Assembly (NCBI GenBank): GCA_022579005.1
Contig: MU401454.1
Coordinates: forward strand, 434,001 to 498,000
Source of the DNA: Poronia punctata
Lineage: Eukaryota; Ascomycota; Sordariomycetes; Xylariales; Xylariaceae
Length of the DNA stretch: 64,000 bases
Direction: 5' to 3'
The notes beneath the pieces were generated by a model, which saw nothing but the letters and a program-made list of their open reading frames with translations, had not been told where the DNA came from and ran no database searches. Positions 1 to 13,507 of this stretch are shown one piece after another. Made by a program: the position numbers and the translations under genes. Each line of letters starts with the position of its first letter. Positions within the stretch are counted from its first letter, which is position 1.

Positions 1-3000
1 GTGACGATGATCTCTTCACCGTGGACATTTTGCGTCTTGGTCGTCACCGCCGTGAGTTGCTGCTGCTCTTGCTGCTGCTTCTCAATCTCGGCTGCCTGTT
101 GTCGTTGCATAGACGGGGCCGAGATCTCCATACCGAGGATGATATCCCGCACTTCGCTGCTCGTCAGACTAGAGACGTTGACGTTGTTCTTCTTTCCATA
201 ATCGTGCAGAATCAAATCTCGCAACTGCGTTTCAACCTTGATCCAATCCTCGTCTGAGAGCGTGGGCCAGATGTGGTGCATCTGTGTGATGACCGACTTG
301 TCTGGTCTTAGAATGAGTTTCGTCTTATCAGGGTTAACATGAAGAGCACGGAGGATCAAGACGAGACGTGAGAAGGCGGTGTAAGACGAGATGCTCTTCA
401 ACCATTCATCGTACAGGTTGAAGAGGACCATCTGGGGCTCGGTGGCGCGAAGAATCATATCACCAAGCTTTTCTACCTTCATCGCGGCCTGGAAAGGTAG
501 CTGCAGCTCCGACGCACGGATGGAAATATTGGGGAAATCCAGCAGGTGAACCTCTAGCGGATCCAGTAGACCCTTTCGGGTGACAATGAGCTCTTTGGGC
601 TGCTCTTCTATGGGGAGTGATCGAATGAGAGCTGCAACTTCTTCGGCTGTTTTCCATTTTGCCAGCTGACCGAGACGCTTCTGCCCTGCCCAGACACTAG
701 TGTGGATGATCTTCAAGAATAACTGGCCAGTACGGGGGTTGAAGATGAAGATGGCACCATTGATAGGTTTCGTCGTCAGGTTACCTTCAAACGTCTTATG
801 GATCGTTACTCGATAGACGTTGGTGTCGTCAATGAACAGTTTGGTCTGGTTGCTGAACAACTCGGAGTAATTCTGAGAATTGAGGAATTCCTGGTTGCTC
901 TCTGAAGCATAGAGCTGCAGACCCTTTCTGATACGCTCACGAAGGACATAAAGGGCCGGGTTGGCTTTCATGACCTTGGCCATTGCTTGCTGGACAAGGA
1001 TCTTCAAGCCGGGGAAGTATTGGCCATATGCCGAGTACAAGTTGTACGCCAGGTCGATGCCAATCATGAGACCTGTAGCTGAGGGATAGATACTCATGTT
1101 GTCATTGGTGTAATCAAGATATTTCGCACGCGTGTACCGCTCGATATCGTGCGAGTCGTAATCACCATACCGAAGTTGAATATCCAGCCAGAATTTGTTG
1201 GTCGTGGTAGGCTCAATGACATCTTTGGTATCGTAAAGGAGTGACGGTCGAGTGACATTCCACTTGCTATTAGCAAACAAGAGGATATCAGCGCAAGAGC
1301 TGTTCATCTTGTAAGATTTTCGCGGATGGATCGTCTCCTTTTGAACCGTCTCGATTCCGAGCGCCTCCAACTCTTGGTCAAAGACCTGGCAGAAATCCAT
1401 TACCACAGACTCGTGAATCTTCTGCCACAGATGGGCACGGAAGATCTGGATGAGCGAGATCTTTAGCGTAGGGATTTTGCCGTGCAAGAAGATACCAGTC
1501 AGATCAAGCTGGACTTGGAAACCAACGTAGACATTGGCACGGTTGATAGTGGGAGACCACCACAAGGTAAACCGACGATTAGGAATCTGGTTCAAACCGG
1601 ATCGCTGGGCATTTGTCAACTTCTTGAACTTCATCGACTCCTCGAAACCGGAAGCGCGCTCCCAAAACAGACCCTCCCAAGAGGGGAAGCCGGTCGCCTT
1701 GAACAGGGTATGCTCCAGAATTGTCTCAACACCACCGAGGGCTTGGATCACGTCGGTACGGTAGGCGTTGAGATTCCATAGCTTTCCGTCATGACGCTGA
1801 CTTGTCCACCAGAACGGATTACTCTTCATCAGTTGGTAAATCTTGAACTCGCTCCTGGTCCGGAATCCCTTATCAAAGCTCAGGGTGCTTCGATCTTTCT
1901 GGAAAAGAGTGTTGATGCGGGGCAAACCTCTGTCCCAGCTATCTTCCAGATCCTCAAGCGTAAGGCGTCGGTTCTGTTGATTGGCCTCTAGTCGCTTTTG
2001 CGAGTACTCTGTCCACACTCTCTGAGAATCGATGAATTCTGCCTCCCAAGGAATGATGTAGCGGAAAATGTTGGGAATAAGCGTCTCTTCATCGTGCGTC
2101 ATACCAGCACGGTAATGGGTGACGCCGACGTCGGTCTGCTTAGACCATCGCTTATCGCTTGCGGGGATCAAGATGTGAGAGCCCGAGATCATACCGAGGC
2201 CACCTAGCTCCTTTGGTGTATAGAACACAGCAGGTGGGAAGCGCGAGGGCATCTTGGAGTTCAGGCCGATCTTGACACGAGTTTGGATCTTGGTCTCGCA
2301 CTTTACTATCGTGTCGAGGAGATTGACTGTGGACACGGCGGCTTCGCGATAATAGGTGAACAGAGCGATGAGAGCCGTGTTCCACTTATTGGCGATCTTG
2401 GTGAAGGTAGTAGACCCAGAAGACATCAATATTTGGCGAATCCTATTGTTGAATTTCTGAATGTCTTCTTCCGTCACTTGCAGGAATGCATGGGCGGTTC
2501 TCTCCTTCGTCGTGTTGTCCACAAGCGACCAGACGCTGTCTTTGATAGGAAACTCGTCATTCTGGTTCCTGATCTTGGGTAGGATACGGACTTCGAATCC
2601 GCACATTGAGTAAAGAAGGTTCGGGTTATCACGGCTGTAGACACTGGCAAAAGTATCATCCCACTCGATAGTTGTAACAGATCGCGGAAGACGGTTCTTG
2701 AGATCCCAGAAGACGGCACGCCCCAGATTGACATCATGTCGCATAAGACGCATGCGGGAATCCCGGGGCCAGCACTTCTTGCTCTTGTAACCAATTACGT
2801 TTTCGAAATTCGGGTCGGGTTGCTCGGTGAGGAACCGCTGAATCAGGTCGCGAGACTCCTCTGCGGTAAACCTCAAGAAGACCCATATCTTGTCGATGTA
2901 CCGAGTGTATAGACGGATGGGATGCTTCGTCTCTGTCTCGCGATCGCGGAACTGGAGGAAGTCATTTGGACTCGACGGGGGCCCTGCAATCTCACTTGCA

Positions 3001-6000
3001 CGATTTAATCCAAGCAATAGGAGATCGAGAACTAGGCCGTAGTACTGGAATACAAATCCAGAAAACTGGAGGCCTCGAATCATGCCGTAGCTGTTTACGT
3101 GGTTCATATCCTTATACGTCAGCTGGACATTGTTCTTTGAGCTGATGTAGTCAGCCAAGTTATGGTCCATGATGAGTCTCAGAAGACGATTCAGAAGGGT
3201 CAGATCGATCTTCTCGTAGACCTTGGATAACTCTGTCTCGATCATGACGTTGCATTCGCCATCGGCTGTTTCCCAGACCTTGTCCAGGTTGTTGATGCCC
3301 TGTGCCCATTTATACACCAGGAGTGGTGGGACTTCGGAATCGGAGGGCTTGATCCATGCAGGGAAAAGGTGCCGCTGATCTGCTTGGTACCAGAGATACT
3401 GGTCTAGATACGCGTCGCTGATCTTTTCGATTGGCTCAATGTCGTACACTGGGTTGATAGAGCTATAGTTGTCGTTCATGTCTATCTGGACTTCTTTGAA
3501 AGCACGTTGGGTCAGGAGGAATCGTTTGATCCGCTCCAAAGTTGTACCAGGGCTGTCATAAGCCTGCTCAATCAGGGCAAGTTCCTCTCGTTGACTTTGG
3601 TTAAGACGACCCTTGACCGAATACGCTTCTCGAAGTCTCTCGAGGGCAAGAATGAGGATCTTGGTGTCATGTTTGTACGATACACTGGGGAAAGGGATAG
3701 GTGTGAATTTACGGGATTCGAGCCAGTGGACAGTCGTGGTATATATGGCGACGGCCTCCTCGGAGGAGACATAAGGGCCATCCTTCATATAATTGTGCTG
3801 TCTTTCTTGCTCAGCCTTGAGCCAGAGGCGCGTTAAACGACCGACGTTCTTCTTGGCCACTGTCTTATCAACGGTGGCGCCTCTTCGAATGCGTTCACGG
3901 TTGTAATGCGCGACAGAGATCCACCAGTCGGCTTTCGACTTGACATAACGAAGAATAATATTCTCAATGGGGGCAGGCAGTCCGGGGACCTTCCAAGGAA
4001 TATTACTCTTCCAGCATCGCCATGCCTCGGAAAGATGTTGTAGAACAGTATTGACCTTGTTCTGTTTAATGCCCTCGGGCATCATATCCATGAGATCAGC
4101 CATGACGGAAGCGCGAAGTTCAAGGTCGAAGTGCGATTCAACACGTTGCTTCGTGACGGTCTTGGCAACGCCCTTGCTATGACGGCCTTCGAATTGACGA
4201 GAGAGCAAGTTACCAAGCCAACGTTCTAAAAGCGGGATGATGCCTCTCATGAAGAAGAGCCAGACTCTCCAAGCAGGTGCCCAAAACCCACAACCGGGCC
4301 CTTTGCCAACAGGCCCGCTGTTGAACCGATAGTAGATGAGATGCTTCAGATCTTTGCAGGTTCGGATTTGGTGCATAAGCTTGTACTTGTACCGATACAT
4401 TCCGGTAAGCTGACCAACGTGGTTGAAAGCGTAGAGGATGCCATCAGCAAGCTGGAAAGCGTCAATATTGCCCAGACGATATTGCACCTGCGCATCAACG
4501 ATGAGCTTGGTCAGGCGGAGGATCTCACGCATGAGATGGAAGGCATTGCCAAATCGTGACTTCTTTCGTTCCTTGGTGGTCAGAGTCTTGACAGGTTTCA
4601 AGTTGAAGTTGTAATCGAGATGGAGATATGTCAGATTCTTTCTATGAATCAGGAGGTTCAGCATATTGAAACCTTGCCGACAGACCTGCAAACCGGCCTC
4701 GACCCAATCAATCGTAGTTTGCTGGAAGAATTTGGTTTGCTTGAGTGTCCTCAACAAATCCTGCCTGTTCAATGCCTTGGGTTTCTTCGTGTGCAGTTCA
4801 TTAAGCACAAACGTCTTGAGCAGTTTCTGGTACGACACACGGACCTTCACCGGTTGCTTTGGGGGGCAATGCTCAAGATACCATTGTTTAACCAGAGGAA
4901 CGTCCTGAGCCCTCACCATGCGTCCAGATCTGCGGTCGAAGGGGAAAGGTGCCCACCACAGCCCGATAGCAGCCGTTGTATCTTCGTTAGAGAGCTCTTC
5001 TTCGGCGAGGAACGGTTCGACGCCGGCAGGGAGCGTAAAACCCTCTTCCTCAGGTTCCTCAATATTACCCTCGCCAAAGATTTCATCTTCGTGGCTTATG
5101 GTAATGTTTTTAGGCGCGACAGACCGAGACGATATAGGATTGATCTGGGAGTCGAAATAAAACGCTGGCATACTAGGGTCCTCAGACTTGAGGTAAACTT
5201 TGGGTGGGTGCGAATACCAATGCGTATGGACACTGCGAGGAAGGGAGTTATAAAGATATGGGTACGCGACACGGCACTCGGTTTTGATTGGTGAACGGAA
5301 TATGATTCTGTCGATGGCGTTGAACTCTCCAAAGTCTTCGTCATTCGGGTCGATGTCTTTGTAGAGCGGCTCGAATCGAGGCCCACCGGGAAGGGCGACA
5401 TTGAGGGCTTTGGCGGAAAGCAAGCTTTTCAGATCGAAGAGGTAGAAGTAGTTCTGATCGACCTTGTCGCTTAGCAAAGGACGGCTGAGTCGATGTAACG
5501 TAGCCATCTGTTGCAGTGTAAGGTTCCAAGTTTTGTAACTCGGCCCATTGACATGCTCTGTATCTACTAATGGCCGATGATCGTAGAACCATTCGTAGAC
5601 GGCCGCGTCTTCGTCTTCGTCGAGCTCCATTTGAATCGGCTGGAGTGGCTCGACATCTTCCAGGTTCTCTGCCCAAGACAGAGGTGGCTCTTCATCATCA
5701 AAAGGTGGGAATCTCATTCTCTTGAATAGCCTTCTGTCACTTTTCTCCTTGCGCATGGTCAACCACATCGTAGCCCACTGCGCATGATACACAGGAGGGA
5801 TGACACGTGGTATCTCGTTCACCAGCGTCAGACATCCATTTACGTGATAAAGGACCTTCACCTCTCTCGTTGACTCCCAAGGCATGGGCATGTTTTCTAG
5901 GAGCTTCATAACGGCATGCGGCATGAACTTCAGGGCGCCGAGATAGCTCCGCTTATCACTAGTGTATTTCTTTTGTGAAACATCGCCAATGTCCTTCACG

Positions 6001-6272
6001 ATCTTGCGTAGATGTTCAGGCGGCATATCAGCCTTTTGCGTCTCAACGAAGCCTCCCTTTCGTTTCTCGCCAAAACGATTTCGCTGCGTTCGAAGCCATT
6101 CCTTCTTCTTTTGCTCAAACTTGGCGAGATACGGGTCAGAGGTCGGACGGTAGCCAGGAGGTGGAGGCGCTGGAACGCCTGGAGGTGGTGGAAGGAAGTC
6201 GGCAGGAGGTGGTGGAGGAGGTGGCGGCGGTCCCCAGCCGGGAGGAGGGGGTGGTGGTGGAAAGGACGACAT
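1..6272 (-). CDS. prp8: PRP8, U5 snRNP core pre-mRNA splicing factor (C-terminus beyond window)
   Basis: Largest spliceosome protein; it scaffolds the U2/U5/U6 catalytic core in the nucleus. ATG at 6272 starts a proline-rich N-terminus, then one frame stays open for about 2,090 codons to the left edge without an intron. I recognise near-invariant Prp8 blocks throughout: the segment with [20 protein letters not shown], the RNase-H-like part with [15 protein letters not shown], and near the edge [10 protein letters not shown]. Against about 2,335 residues for human PRPF8, only the C-terminal Jab1/MPN domain (about 250-270 residues) is missing, cut by the window. No intein interrupts the visible part, although PRP8 inteins are common in fungi. 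The absence of introns contrasts with the small, intron-rich neighbours. Divergent from the eL34 gene. Identity is essentially certain. Confidence 0.98.
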   Translation of the reverse strand, partial: MSSFPPPPPPPGWGPPPPPPPPPADFLPPPPGVPAPPPPGYRPTSDPYLAKFEQKKKEWLRTQRNRFGEKRKGGFVETQKADMPPEHLRKIVKDIGDVSQKKYTSDKRSYLGALKFMPHAVMKLLENMPMPWESTREVKVLYHVNGCLTLVNEIPRVIPPVYHAQWATMWLTMRKEKSDRRLFKRMRFPPFDDEEPPLSWAENLEDVEPLQPIQMELDEDEDAAVYEWFYDHRPLVDTEHVNGPSYKTWNLTLQQMATLHRLSRPLLSDKVDQNYFYLFDLKSLLSAKALNVALPGGPRFEPLYKDIDPNDEDFGEFNAIDRIIFRSPIKTECRVAYPYLYNSLPRSVHTHWYSHPPKVYLKSEDPSMPAFYFDSQINPISSRSVAPKNITISHEDEIFGEGNIEEPEEEGFTLPAGVEPFLAEEELSNEDTTAAIGLWWAPFPFDRRSGRMVRAQDVPLVKQWYLEHCPPKQPVKVRVSYQKLLKTFVLNELHTKKPKALNRQDLLRTLKQTKFFQQTTIDWVEAGLQVCRQGFNMLNLLIHRKNLTYLHLDYNFNLKPVKTLTTKERKKSRFGNAFHLMREILRLTKLIVDAQVQYRLGNIDAFQLADGILYAFNHVGQLTGMYRYKYKLMHQIRTCKDLKHLIYYRFNSGPVGKGPGCGFWAPAWRVWLFFMRGIIPLLERWLGNLLSRQFEGRHSKGVAKTVTKQRVESHFDLELRASVMADLMDMMPEGIKQNKVNTVLQHLSEAWRCWKSNIPWKVPGLPAPIENIILRYVKSKADWWISVAHYNRERIRRGATVDKTVAKKNVGRLTRLWLKAEQERQHNYMKDGPYVSSEEAVAIYTTTVHWLESRKFTPIPFPSVSYKHDTKILILALERLREAYSVKGRLNQSQREELALIEQAYDSPGTTLERIKRFLLTQRAFKEVQIDMNDNYSSINPVYDIEPIEKISDAYLDQYLWYQADQRHLFPAWIKPSDSEVPPLLVYKWAQGINNLDKVWETADGECNVMIETELSKVYEKIDLTLLNRLLRLIMDHNLADYISSKNNVQLTYKDMNHVNSYGMIRGLQFSGFVFQYYGLVLDLLLLGLNRASEIAGPPSSPNDFLQFRDRETETKHPIRLYTRYIDKIWVFLRFTAEESRDLIQRFLTEQPDPNFENVIGYKSKKCWPRDSRMRLMRHDVNLGRAVFWDLKNRLPRSVTTIEWDDTFASVYSRDNPNLLYSMCGFEVRILPKIRNQNDEFPIKDSVWSLVDNTTKERTAHAFLQVTEEDIQKFNNRIRQILMSSGSTTFTKIANKWNTALIALFTYYREAAVSTVNLLDTIVKCETKIQTRVKIGLNSKMPSRFPPAVFYTPKELGGLGMISGSHILIPASDKRWSKQTDVGVTHYRAGMTHDEETLIPNIFRYIIPWEAEFIDSQRVWTEYSQKRLEANQQNRRLTLEDLEDSWDRGLPRINTLFQKDRSTLSFDKGFRTRSEFKIYQLMKSNPFWWTSQRHDGKLWNLNAYRTDVIQALGGVETILEHTLFKATGFPSWEGLFWERASGFEESMKFKKLTNAQRSGLNQIPNRRFTLWWSPTINRANVYVGFQVQLDLTGIFLHGKIPTLKISLIQIFRAHLWQKIHESVVMDFCQVFDQELEALGIETVQKETIHPRKSYKMNSSCADILLFANSKWNVTRPSLLYDTKDVIEPTTTNKFWLDIQLRYGDYDSHDIERYTRAKYLDYTNDNMSIYPSATGLMIGIDLAYNLYSAYGQYFPGLKILVQQAMAKVMKANPALYVLRERIRKGLQLYASESNQEFLNSQNYSELFSNQTKLFIDDTNVYRVTIHKTFEGNLTTKPINGAIFIFNPRTGQLFLKIIHTSVWAGQKRLGQLAKWKTAEEVAALIRSLPIEEQPKELIVTRKGLLDPLEVHLLDFPNISIRASELQLPFQAAMKVEKLGDMILRATEPQMVLFNLYDEWLKSISSYTAFSRLVLILRALHVNPDKTKLILRPDKSVITQMHHIWPTLSDEDWIKVETQLRDLILHDYGKKNNVNVSSLTSSEVRDIILGMEISAPSMQRQQAAEIEKQQQEQQQLTAVTTKTQNVHGEEIIV

Positions 6273-6884
6273 CGTGGACCTGGTCCGGATAGAAAGCTAG
6301 GCGGCTGTACACACGAGGTCGCTTTCGCGCCGCGATATGTCGCGGGGATGACGTGAATAGCCGTCGCAGTCAAAATGCTAATACTTTTGACCAGCCTTGG
6401 TGAGATGAGCGAAGAAGTTCAAACGACGCGTTGAAGATTGCGCGACTTCTCCTGTGGATGAGAATCGCGATGTGATGTTAATGTGAATCGGGGGTAGGTA
6501 GCTTGGTGCTCTGAGGTTTCAATGTCGCCTCTCGCGACCGTAGAGTGGGAATTTTTCCTGTAAGCTATGCGTAATACAGTTAGTCCTATACGTACTTCAC
6601 TAGCCACAGCTCCCCTCGGTTGGTAGATATACTGGATAGACGCAAGCATAAACATCACGTGGAGAAGGTGGCTGCTCCTTTATGTGGCTGGTGTATGTAT
6701 CTCCTCCACTTTGCTCTTTCATTGGCTCTTGAAGCACTCGGCACAAGTGGACTGCGAGATCCACCCCACACTCCAACCTATTTCCAGACAGCACCAAAAT
6801 TCCTTCACCCAGCACGCAAAAAGTTCGTCTCGCAAGAACGCCAACCATCACGCCGACGACGAGACAACAACCACAACCGTCAAA
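6273..6884. promoter_or_regulatory. Divergent intergenic region between prp8 and rpl34
   Basis: 612 bp separate the two start codons, so it must hold both promoters and 5' leaders. I see no clear TATA box or named operator. Short ORFs here look like chance. Confidence 0.6.
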
Positions 6885-7655
6885 ATGGGTAGCGACAACA
6901 GAGTCACGTACAGAAGGCGCAATCCTTACAACACTACCGTGAGCACCTCTGTGTAATTTGCGCTAAAAATGCGAATGTTATACTAAAACCGCCCTATAGA
7001 GCAACAAGACCCGCGTTGTCCGCACACCTGGTGGTGAACTCCGAACCCTCTACATCAAGAAGTACGCTCTTATGCCTTCGCGCCGACATCGAAGCATTCT
7101 TTACGAATAAGCCAAGTTCGACCTTTCGCTGACCATATTTTAGGGCTGGTACTGCCCCTAAGTGCGGAGACTGCGGAATCAAGCTGCCCGGCGTAAGTCG
7201 CAAACTTTTCTTTCCACGAATATCAGGGCTGCGCATGGGAGGACGAAGTGGGAATTTTTGGACCGAAGTTATCAATTGTTTGGGACTGGATTGTGGCACT
7301 CGCGCAGCTACCGATGGGGTAACTTTCATATCAGAATATTTCTAACAATTTATAGGTTCCCGCCCTGCGACCTCGGGAGTACGCTCAGATCTCCAAGCCC
7401 AAGAAGACGGTTCAACGCGCCTACGGTGGCTCACGATGCGGTAACTGCGTCAAGTATGAACCCACGTCCTATATCCCCGCGAGACTTGATTCGAACCCCT
7501 GTTGAATCTTTCGGCCTACATCATGCATGTCTTCCGTATCCAATCACTGACCCCTTTTAAACAGGGACCGTGTCGTCCGTGCTTTCCTGATCGAGGAGCA
7601 GAAGATCGTCAAGAAGGTGCTGAAGGAGCAGGAGCAGGGATCCAAGAAGAAATAA
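6885..7655 (+). CDS. rpl34: 60S ribosomal protein L34 (eL34)
   Basis: Cytosolic large-subunit ribosomal protein. Five exons: 6885-6938, 7000-7061, 7144-7192, 7356-7453 and 7565-7655, giving 117 residues, the usual eL34 length. The start MGSDNRVTYRRRNPYNT, the zinc-ribbon-like CxxC pairs (PKCGDCGIKLPG, then SRCGNCVK) and the lysine-rich tail ending GSKKK are diagnostic. All four introns are GT..AG, with phases that join exactly; two junctions split AAG codons. High intron density is typical of fungal ribosomal protein genes. It shares an upstream region with prp8. Confidence 0.97.
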
Positions 7656-8553
7656 ACTGGTGTTCGATTCTAGGGTGGAATGGTTAGGTCGTCATTGGTT
7701 CGGTGTTCACGAGGACATGGCTGCATTATACAAGCGGCTGCAAAAAGGCTGTTTCTGCTTTGAGGGCTTCTTCACAACGTCTAGATGATCGGAATGGTAT
7801 AAACGACGTTTCAGACGACTACTTGCGGCGCATATGTGAATGGAGGCTTTACGGAGTGCGATAGTACTACGATGAAACGACTAGCAAAGAACGTCTACTA
7901 CGCGCATGCGAGCGTGGGGATGAAGCCTTGATTTCCTCTGTTCTCGTGGGTGTAAACGCTTACACCAGGAGCATTTGTGTTCATCTTGAGAGAAATGCAG
8001 TGCCAATCCATGTGGATAGACGCGTAGCTCCACGATCCTAATAGCCAGCTACAAAATACATCTTGAAGGAATACCTATCTGTTTAATTACGGAAGTTTAA
8101 CATAGGTCCATAAATACATAGAGGGTTATCAACTACCCCTTGCAATTAGGTCGTGACATCACAAATACTTTGCCACAGCATAATAGTATACGTGCACCAT
8201 TGTATCGGGCTACACAAAGTTGTAATTCATGGTTATTTCATAGGAGCGCTCATTCATAGCTGGGGTTTAATTGGTACCCGTCACCCTGTACTCGTATGGT
8301 AAATTGTAGGTACACAATTGGAGAGAGAAGGAAGTATGCTTGGCGGAGCTTAATTAACTGTATTAAATACTTACCTAAAGGTACCTAAACACTCGCATCT
8401 TTCCAGGAAGACCCAAGTATACCAGGGTCGTTGATTCGATGACGTCCAATCCACAATTTCTTGAGCCTCAACTCAAAGCTCGCTAAGTCTAGACCTCCTC
8501 CAAAACGCCATGAACAACAAAGAAGCGATATCATATCACCGTTGTCGCTTGCC
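7656..8553. other. Intergenic spacer, no gene seen
   Basis: About 0.9 kb holding the rpl34 3' end and the upstream region of the next gene. One copy of the recurring 8-mer TACTCGTA lies at 8289-8296. Nothing else recognisable. Confidence 0.6.
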
Positions 8554-9369
8554 ATGGCTTTCCTCGCACGCATATCCCGACCTACTGACATAGTAATCTC
8601 GACTGTGCAAAAACAATGTTCGGCCACACGCGCATTATCCACCGTAACTCGGTCCTCCAGAGCATTTTGCATCGCCGAAACTAGAACGAAACGGCCGAAA
8701 GGTGTGACATCAATCAGAAAAACCCCATTATCATGGCCGGCCGCGCAATTTCATACCACTACATGTCGGCATGAAGCCGGCGACAGTCCACGGCCACCGA
8801 CCGACTTCGCTGCAATGGATGTGTTAGGCAATACGCCGGTCCCCTCTACCACGGTCGACATATGCCAATCGGACGGGTTTCAGTTGAACAGTGGAGCGAA
8901 GATCCTTGATGGCTCGGGAGTCATCCTCGTTGGCGGCGAGGCGTTTGAATGGAAGCCGTGGCTGGCGCGCGGTGAGCACAGATTGCTCAATTCGAAAGGG
9001 CAATGGGAGATACCCAACGAGGCCTTCGGGCTCTTGTCTCTACTGTGGCCTCGTCCTGGTGCGTCACCTCAACTTTTTCTTGATATCTGAGGGCAACAGC
9101 ATGTTACGGCTGGCCGTGAAAGCTCAGGAAAGGTGCTAATATGCGACACTGTCACAGACCTCTTAGTGATTGGGGTAGGCCCTGAAATCCGCCCGCTAAG
9201 TCCCGAGTTACGTCGGTATATAAGTAGCCTGGGCATGAGGGTGGAAATCCTCGATACACGTAATGCGGCGTCGCAGTTCAATCTACTAGTCACAGAAAGA
9301 GGCGTCAATGACGTTGCGGCTGCCCTCATACCAATTGGTTGGAAAGAGGGCATCGGGGCAAATTGGTAG
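8554..9369 (+). CDS. NDUFAF3/DUF498 (Mth938-like) mitochondrial protein
   Basis: Two exons, 8554-9058 and 9158-9369 (intron 9059-9157, branch-like GTGCTAATA), encode 238 residues. The N-terminus is rich in Arg/Ser/Thr and nearly free of acidic residues, as in a mitochondrial presequence. The C-terminal half is the DUF498 fold: SDGFQLNSG, then LLVIGVGPEIRPLSPELRRY, LDTRNAASQFN and the terminal IPIGWKEG. Family members assist assembly of respiratory complex I in mitochondria. The start is the first ATG in frame; the frame is open further upstream but without ATG. Confident of the family; the complex I role is inferred from homologues. Confidence 0.9.
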
Positions 9370-11504
9370 TACCCGGATATGAGCAGGGAAGACAAGCGCC
9401 AAAAAGCGGAAGCCAGCCTGCCCGACCTGAGAGCTCCAACAGCTCATATTTGCATCCCGGGCTTTACCAGTCCTCGCGCCCTAGAGTCGAATCTCATCTC
9501 ACCCACGTGGCCGACTTCTCGGGGCCATGACTCGTATCTAAAAATAGGCAGGGCATAGATGCAGTTACGGTGAGATCTAGGCTATTATCATGTGTGTATT
9601 AAAGAGCCGTGGCACTCAAGCTTAAGCAGCCGCATAAGTGGACCAGAGAGCCTTGGGTTGTATGTAACAAACCTGTATCATATGACTGTATTACCTATTA
9701 TAGCTTCATGCCGCCAGCACATATCCGATGTGGATTGAAATCATATCATCTGCCTGCTCAATTTATGGAAGTGCTGTCAATATAGCAACCGTAGAACCCC
9801 GAGGTATGAAGACCCCTTTGGAGGTGGAAAGATTATGTATTGGGATTTTTGAGTACATGTCTGCAAGGCTATGGCTTCATATTACCTTGATATGTGGACC
9901 TACACGTAGATTTACATGATATTTGTGGAAGCACGTCTTTTCTTGTCCATATTGGTTCCTTTCCACAGCACCAAAACTACCTATAGACTACGAGTAGGAA
10001 AAAGAAGGTCCCCATACCGACCGGGCCCTACGAAGATAAGATCTCACGCACGTTGCAAGATAGGTGCCTCATTGGAACAATCTACTGAGATGCAACCACG
10101 ACAACTTAATTGTGACGGTAGGTAATTGGTCGGCGGAATGGAACCAATTGCATTTCCGAGGGAGCTGCACGTTGACCAATGCACGCATAATTAGTGGATA
10201 TTCTCCAAGTCAGGTTAGATGAAGAAGCAGTGTGTAGCCTAAAAGCCCGGGGAAACAGGCGGCTGGTACAATGGCATCGCTCAAGTCGAAGTACCACCTC
10301 TCCTAAGGTAGAACCAAAAGTACATGTAGCTAATGTGTACAATTAGGCTTGTATTGTAATTTGTAGTAGGTCCTAGGTACATTACATGTACCTACCTACC
10401 TCCTTGCCTAAGGTACATTACCCTACGGGCCTACTCGTACTCCAAGTGTCTGGGCTGGGCTGTGCTCGGTGCAGACTTCTCGATATGCAAAATACAAATG
10501 CATGCTAGCCTCTAGGCAATACCGGGCCCGAATAGGCAGCAGAACCAACCAACAATCATCAAGCTGTCAACCCGGCGCGATACCTAGACTCAGTGCTACT
10601 TGCCATAGATTTGCAATTGTCGGTTTTGTAACACAGATGGAAGTTACAGTTGTTCAACATATAGCTAATGTCGCTGTCCAAAATCCATCGTTCGTGCTGA
10701 TTGATACAGGAGCGGCCACGGATTACTTGCTCCGCTTATTTCTAAAGTGTTAGGCTTTTACAAAGGGAAAAAACCGATATTGGGCACGAAGGGTACATCG
10801 AGAGCTATCTTTTCTTCAGGTTTTTTGTCAAAATATAAGGTACTCTTCCGGTCTCATATCAAGCCCACCTCTCTCTTACACTTTCATAATTCATCATTTT
10901 GTCCATTCCTGCTTCGTCTCGTACACCAAAAGCAGTGTGCAATTAGTTTTATTAAAGTCAGAGCTAGCGTTACTCAAAATTTTCCTTCCCTCTCTGCTTT
11001 TCCCTGTTAGCACCAGGTGTCGCAACATCCAAAACTATCGGGGGTGTGATTGAAAGACCATTTACTCATCCAGACCCGCCCGTCCGCGAAACGGTTGAAC
11101 AGATCGAACGCGACATCTGAGGAGGCCGCACTTCATCTCCGTCTTAACATTAATCAATTGTTCGGAGGAAGGTCGTTCCCCATCCTCTGTTTTTAAGTAA
11201 GTAAAATGCAGGCCGATTGTTTCGCTCGAGTCGGAACTGGTCAGAAAGTCTCTTCGTCTCGTCCACGACTAGCACACCGATGGTACAATTACGGACATGA
11301 GCTTACTCGGTTTCGGCTCTTGCGCTATTGTCGTGGTTGTTTCTCTATCCATACTTACATAATACCATGGCATGTTTCTGTCCCATTCATCATTCTGTGA
11401 ATAGATGCGAATATTTACCATGTTTCGTTCCATAGACTTTGCCATCTAGTGAGGTTTGGTGTGTCGACCTGGGGCTCGTATCCGCCCTAGGTTCCTCGTG
11501 ACGA
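9370..11504. other. Long intergenic region without convincing genes
   Basis: About 2.1 kb. It contains TACTCGTA/TACGAGTA copies at 9989-9996 and 10432-10439 and short GTACCTACCTACC-like runs near 10,380. The longest ORFs lack codon character or family resemblance. Confidence 0.6.
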
Positions 11505-13507
11505 ATGGCAAGAATTCAGACTACCATGCCCGTTGGGAAGGATGCCGACTCCACCGATCCTGCCCTTCTCCGGCAGCATTCCGAGATAAAGTCATACAAG
11601 ACAGGGCGGACCGGTGTCACCTATCCAGGTGTCCGCATCTTCTATCGGCGCCACCCTAAAGCGGATGAGCTTCCACGGCATCCGGCCCCCCTGCCCCTTT
11701 TGGTCTTCATACATGGCCTGGGCGGTTCAGTCGCCCAATTCCATCCACTCCTGACCAGCCTCTCCAACTCGGCCTCATGCCTTGCCATTGACCTCCCGGG
11801 CTGTGGTCGGTCACTCTTCGAACCCACGTCGTGGGACGCTTATTCGACGGAAAACCTCACCGACCTAGTCGAGACAATCATCAACGACTACTGTGAAGAG
11901 GATCAAGGGGTCGTGCTTATTGCTCACAGTATGGGCACTGCTATTGCGGCTCACGTTGCAAATAAGAAGTATCCGCATCACTCGTTTTCTCCTTCGAGAG
12001 TTATGGGGGTTATCGCCATCTGTCCCTTGGCTGGTCCACTTCCTGAAGCAGCAGTGCGCAATTTCCGCAAAGCTCTCTGGATACCCGACTTCATTTTCAA
12101 TCTGTGGCGCGCCTGGGATAGATGGGGAGGGCCCGAAAGCGCCAGCGTGAAACGTTTTGTTGGACCCGGAGGGGATCTTGAAGCTCGGCAACTCCAAGAT
12201 AGGTTTAATAGCCAGAGCCGAACCCCGGTGTTTCGTCGAGTGGCCTGGGGGTCCTTGCCGACCTATGTGCAAGGAAAGCCAACCGGTGGAATTTTCGGCA
12301 ACACGTCTTGGGCTGACCTCGATGTTCCGATTTTCTTGGTAGGGGGCGAACATGACAAAGTGACGCCAGCTAGCGAAGTCAGCAAGATCGAAGCACTGCT
12401 CAACGCGACAGACGGGACACAAAGTTCAACTCAAGACTCGCGCCGCGGAGTTGGTCCATTCTCCACTGCCGGAGAGGGCACGCTCGGGGAGGCTTCTGCC
12501 CCAGTTAACCCTAGCACAGCCCCGCGGGATCACGTACCACAGTCGATCGAAGAGATTAGCCAGGATGACTTCAAACGCAAGCCTTTCCTGACAAGCGGAG
12601 AGGAGTCTTTCGAGGACCCTACGACCCCAAGAGATCATCAAGAGCCTGATTCGTTGAGTATTATTCCGCCACAACCGATCCATCCCCGTAAAGTTATCAA
12701 GTCCGCCATCCTTCCCGCTGGACACGCCTTGTTGTACACGCCTTCAACAGCTCGGGTCCTGGCGGGGCTGGTGGGTGATTTTATGAACCAGAATATTACG
12801 AATCGATTCTCTCTGTAAGGACCAACATCAACATGCATAAAGAACTTGTCGGTAGTATTAGGCTAACACACTTGGCAGCGGGTGGCAACTACAGTATCTC
12901 TCACGGGAGGGTAAATGGGATGTCAAGAATCTAGCGAAATGGAAGGGTGTCCAGCCTGTTTCCGAACCTATCGGAGGTATTTTCAGAGCCATGAAAACCC
13001 TCCGAGAGGTGGACGAGGAGCATTGCCCTCAAGTGTTTGCATCTAAATGGTATGTTCACCCTTTCCAATACTCGTGAACTAGGTCAGCTAACTACTTCAA
13101 GGGGGAATGAAATCAAAGATGTGGTTGATATAAGCCATGCCGACCCTGTGTATGACCCCCAGAGTTTTGGCGACGTCGTCAAGTACCATAAATTCCCAAC
13201 GGTATCGAAGATTCCACCCACGGACGTCGAAGTCGCAGGCTTTATCAACCTCATCGATAAAATTCGCGAGGACCAAAAAATCAGGTCTTCCACTGAACCA
13301 GGTTGGAGTGAAAACTACGTTATTGGCGTCCACTGCCACTACGGCTTCAATCGAACAGGGTACTTCGTCGTGTGCTATCTGGTCGAGCGGTGCGGATTCA
13401 GCGTCCAGAAAGCCATCAGCACTTTTGCGGAAGCCAGGCCTAACGGGATTCGCCATTCACATTTCCAGGACCGGTTGTTTGTCCGGTACTCTGATTTTAA
13501 GGAGTAA
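11505..13507 (+). CDS. Fused alpha/beta-hydrolase and tyrosine-phosphatase-like protein
   Basis: Three exons, 11505-12814, 12879-13049 and 13102-13507, encode 628 residues. Residues about 60-410 form an alpha/beta-hydrolase: oxyanion motif HGLGG (70-74), nucleophile elbow AHSMGT with Ser142, probable acid Asp284 (GGEHDKVTP) and His407 (PAGHALLY). An acidic, Ser/Thr/Pro-rich insert (about 300-395) lies before the His. After a linker, residues about 495-628 carry the cysteine-phosphatase loop HCHYGFNRTG (Cys572, Arg578), like dual-specificity or mRNA 5'-triphosphatase-type PTPs. Both introns keep frame and have CTAAC branch sites, so one polypeptide is predicted. Substrates are unknown. The alternative, two adjacent genes, is unlikely because the second part has no start of its own. 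Confidence 0.85.

Noticed and set aside
4620..5294. 224-codon plus-strand ORF
   Set aside because: It is antisense to the well-conserved PRP8 frame; no domain.
10620..10752. FVLIDTGAATDYL, resembling a retroelement aspartic protease motif (DTG)
   Set aside because: It is a single short motif with no flanking gag, polymerase or repeat; chance is more likely.
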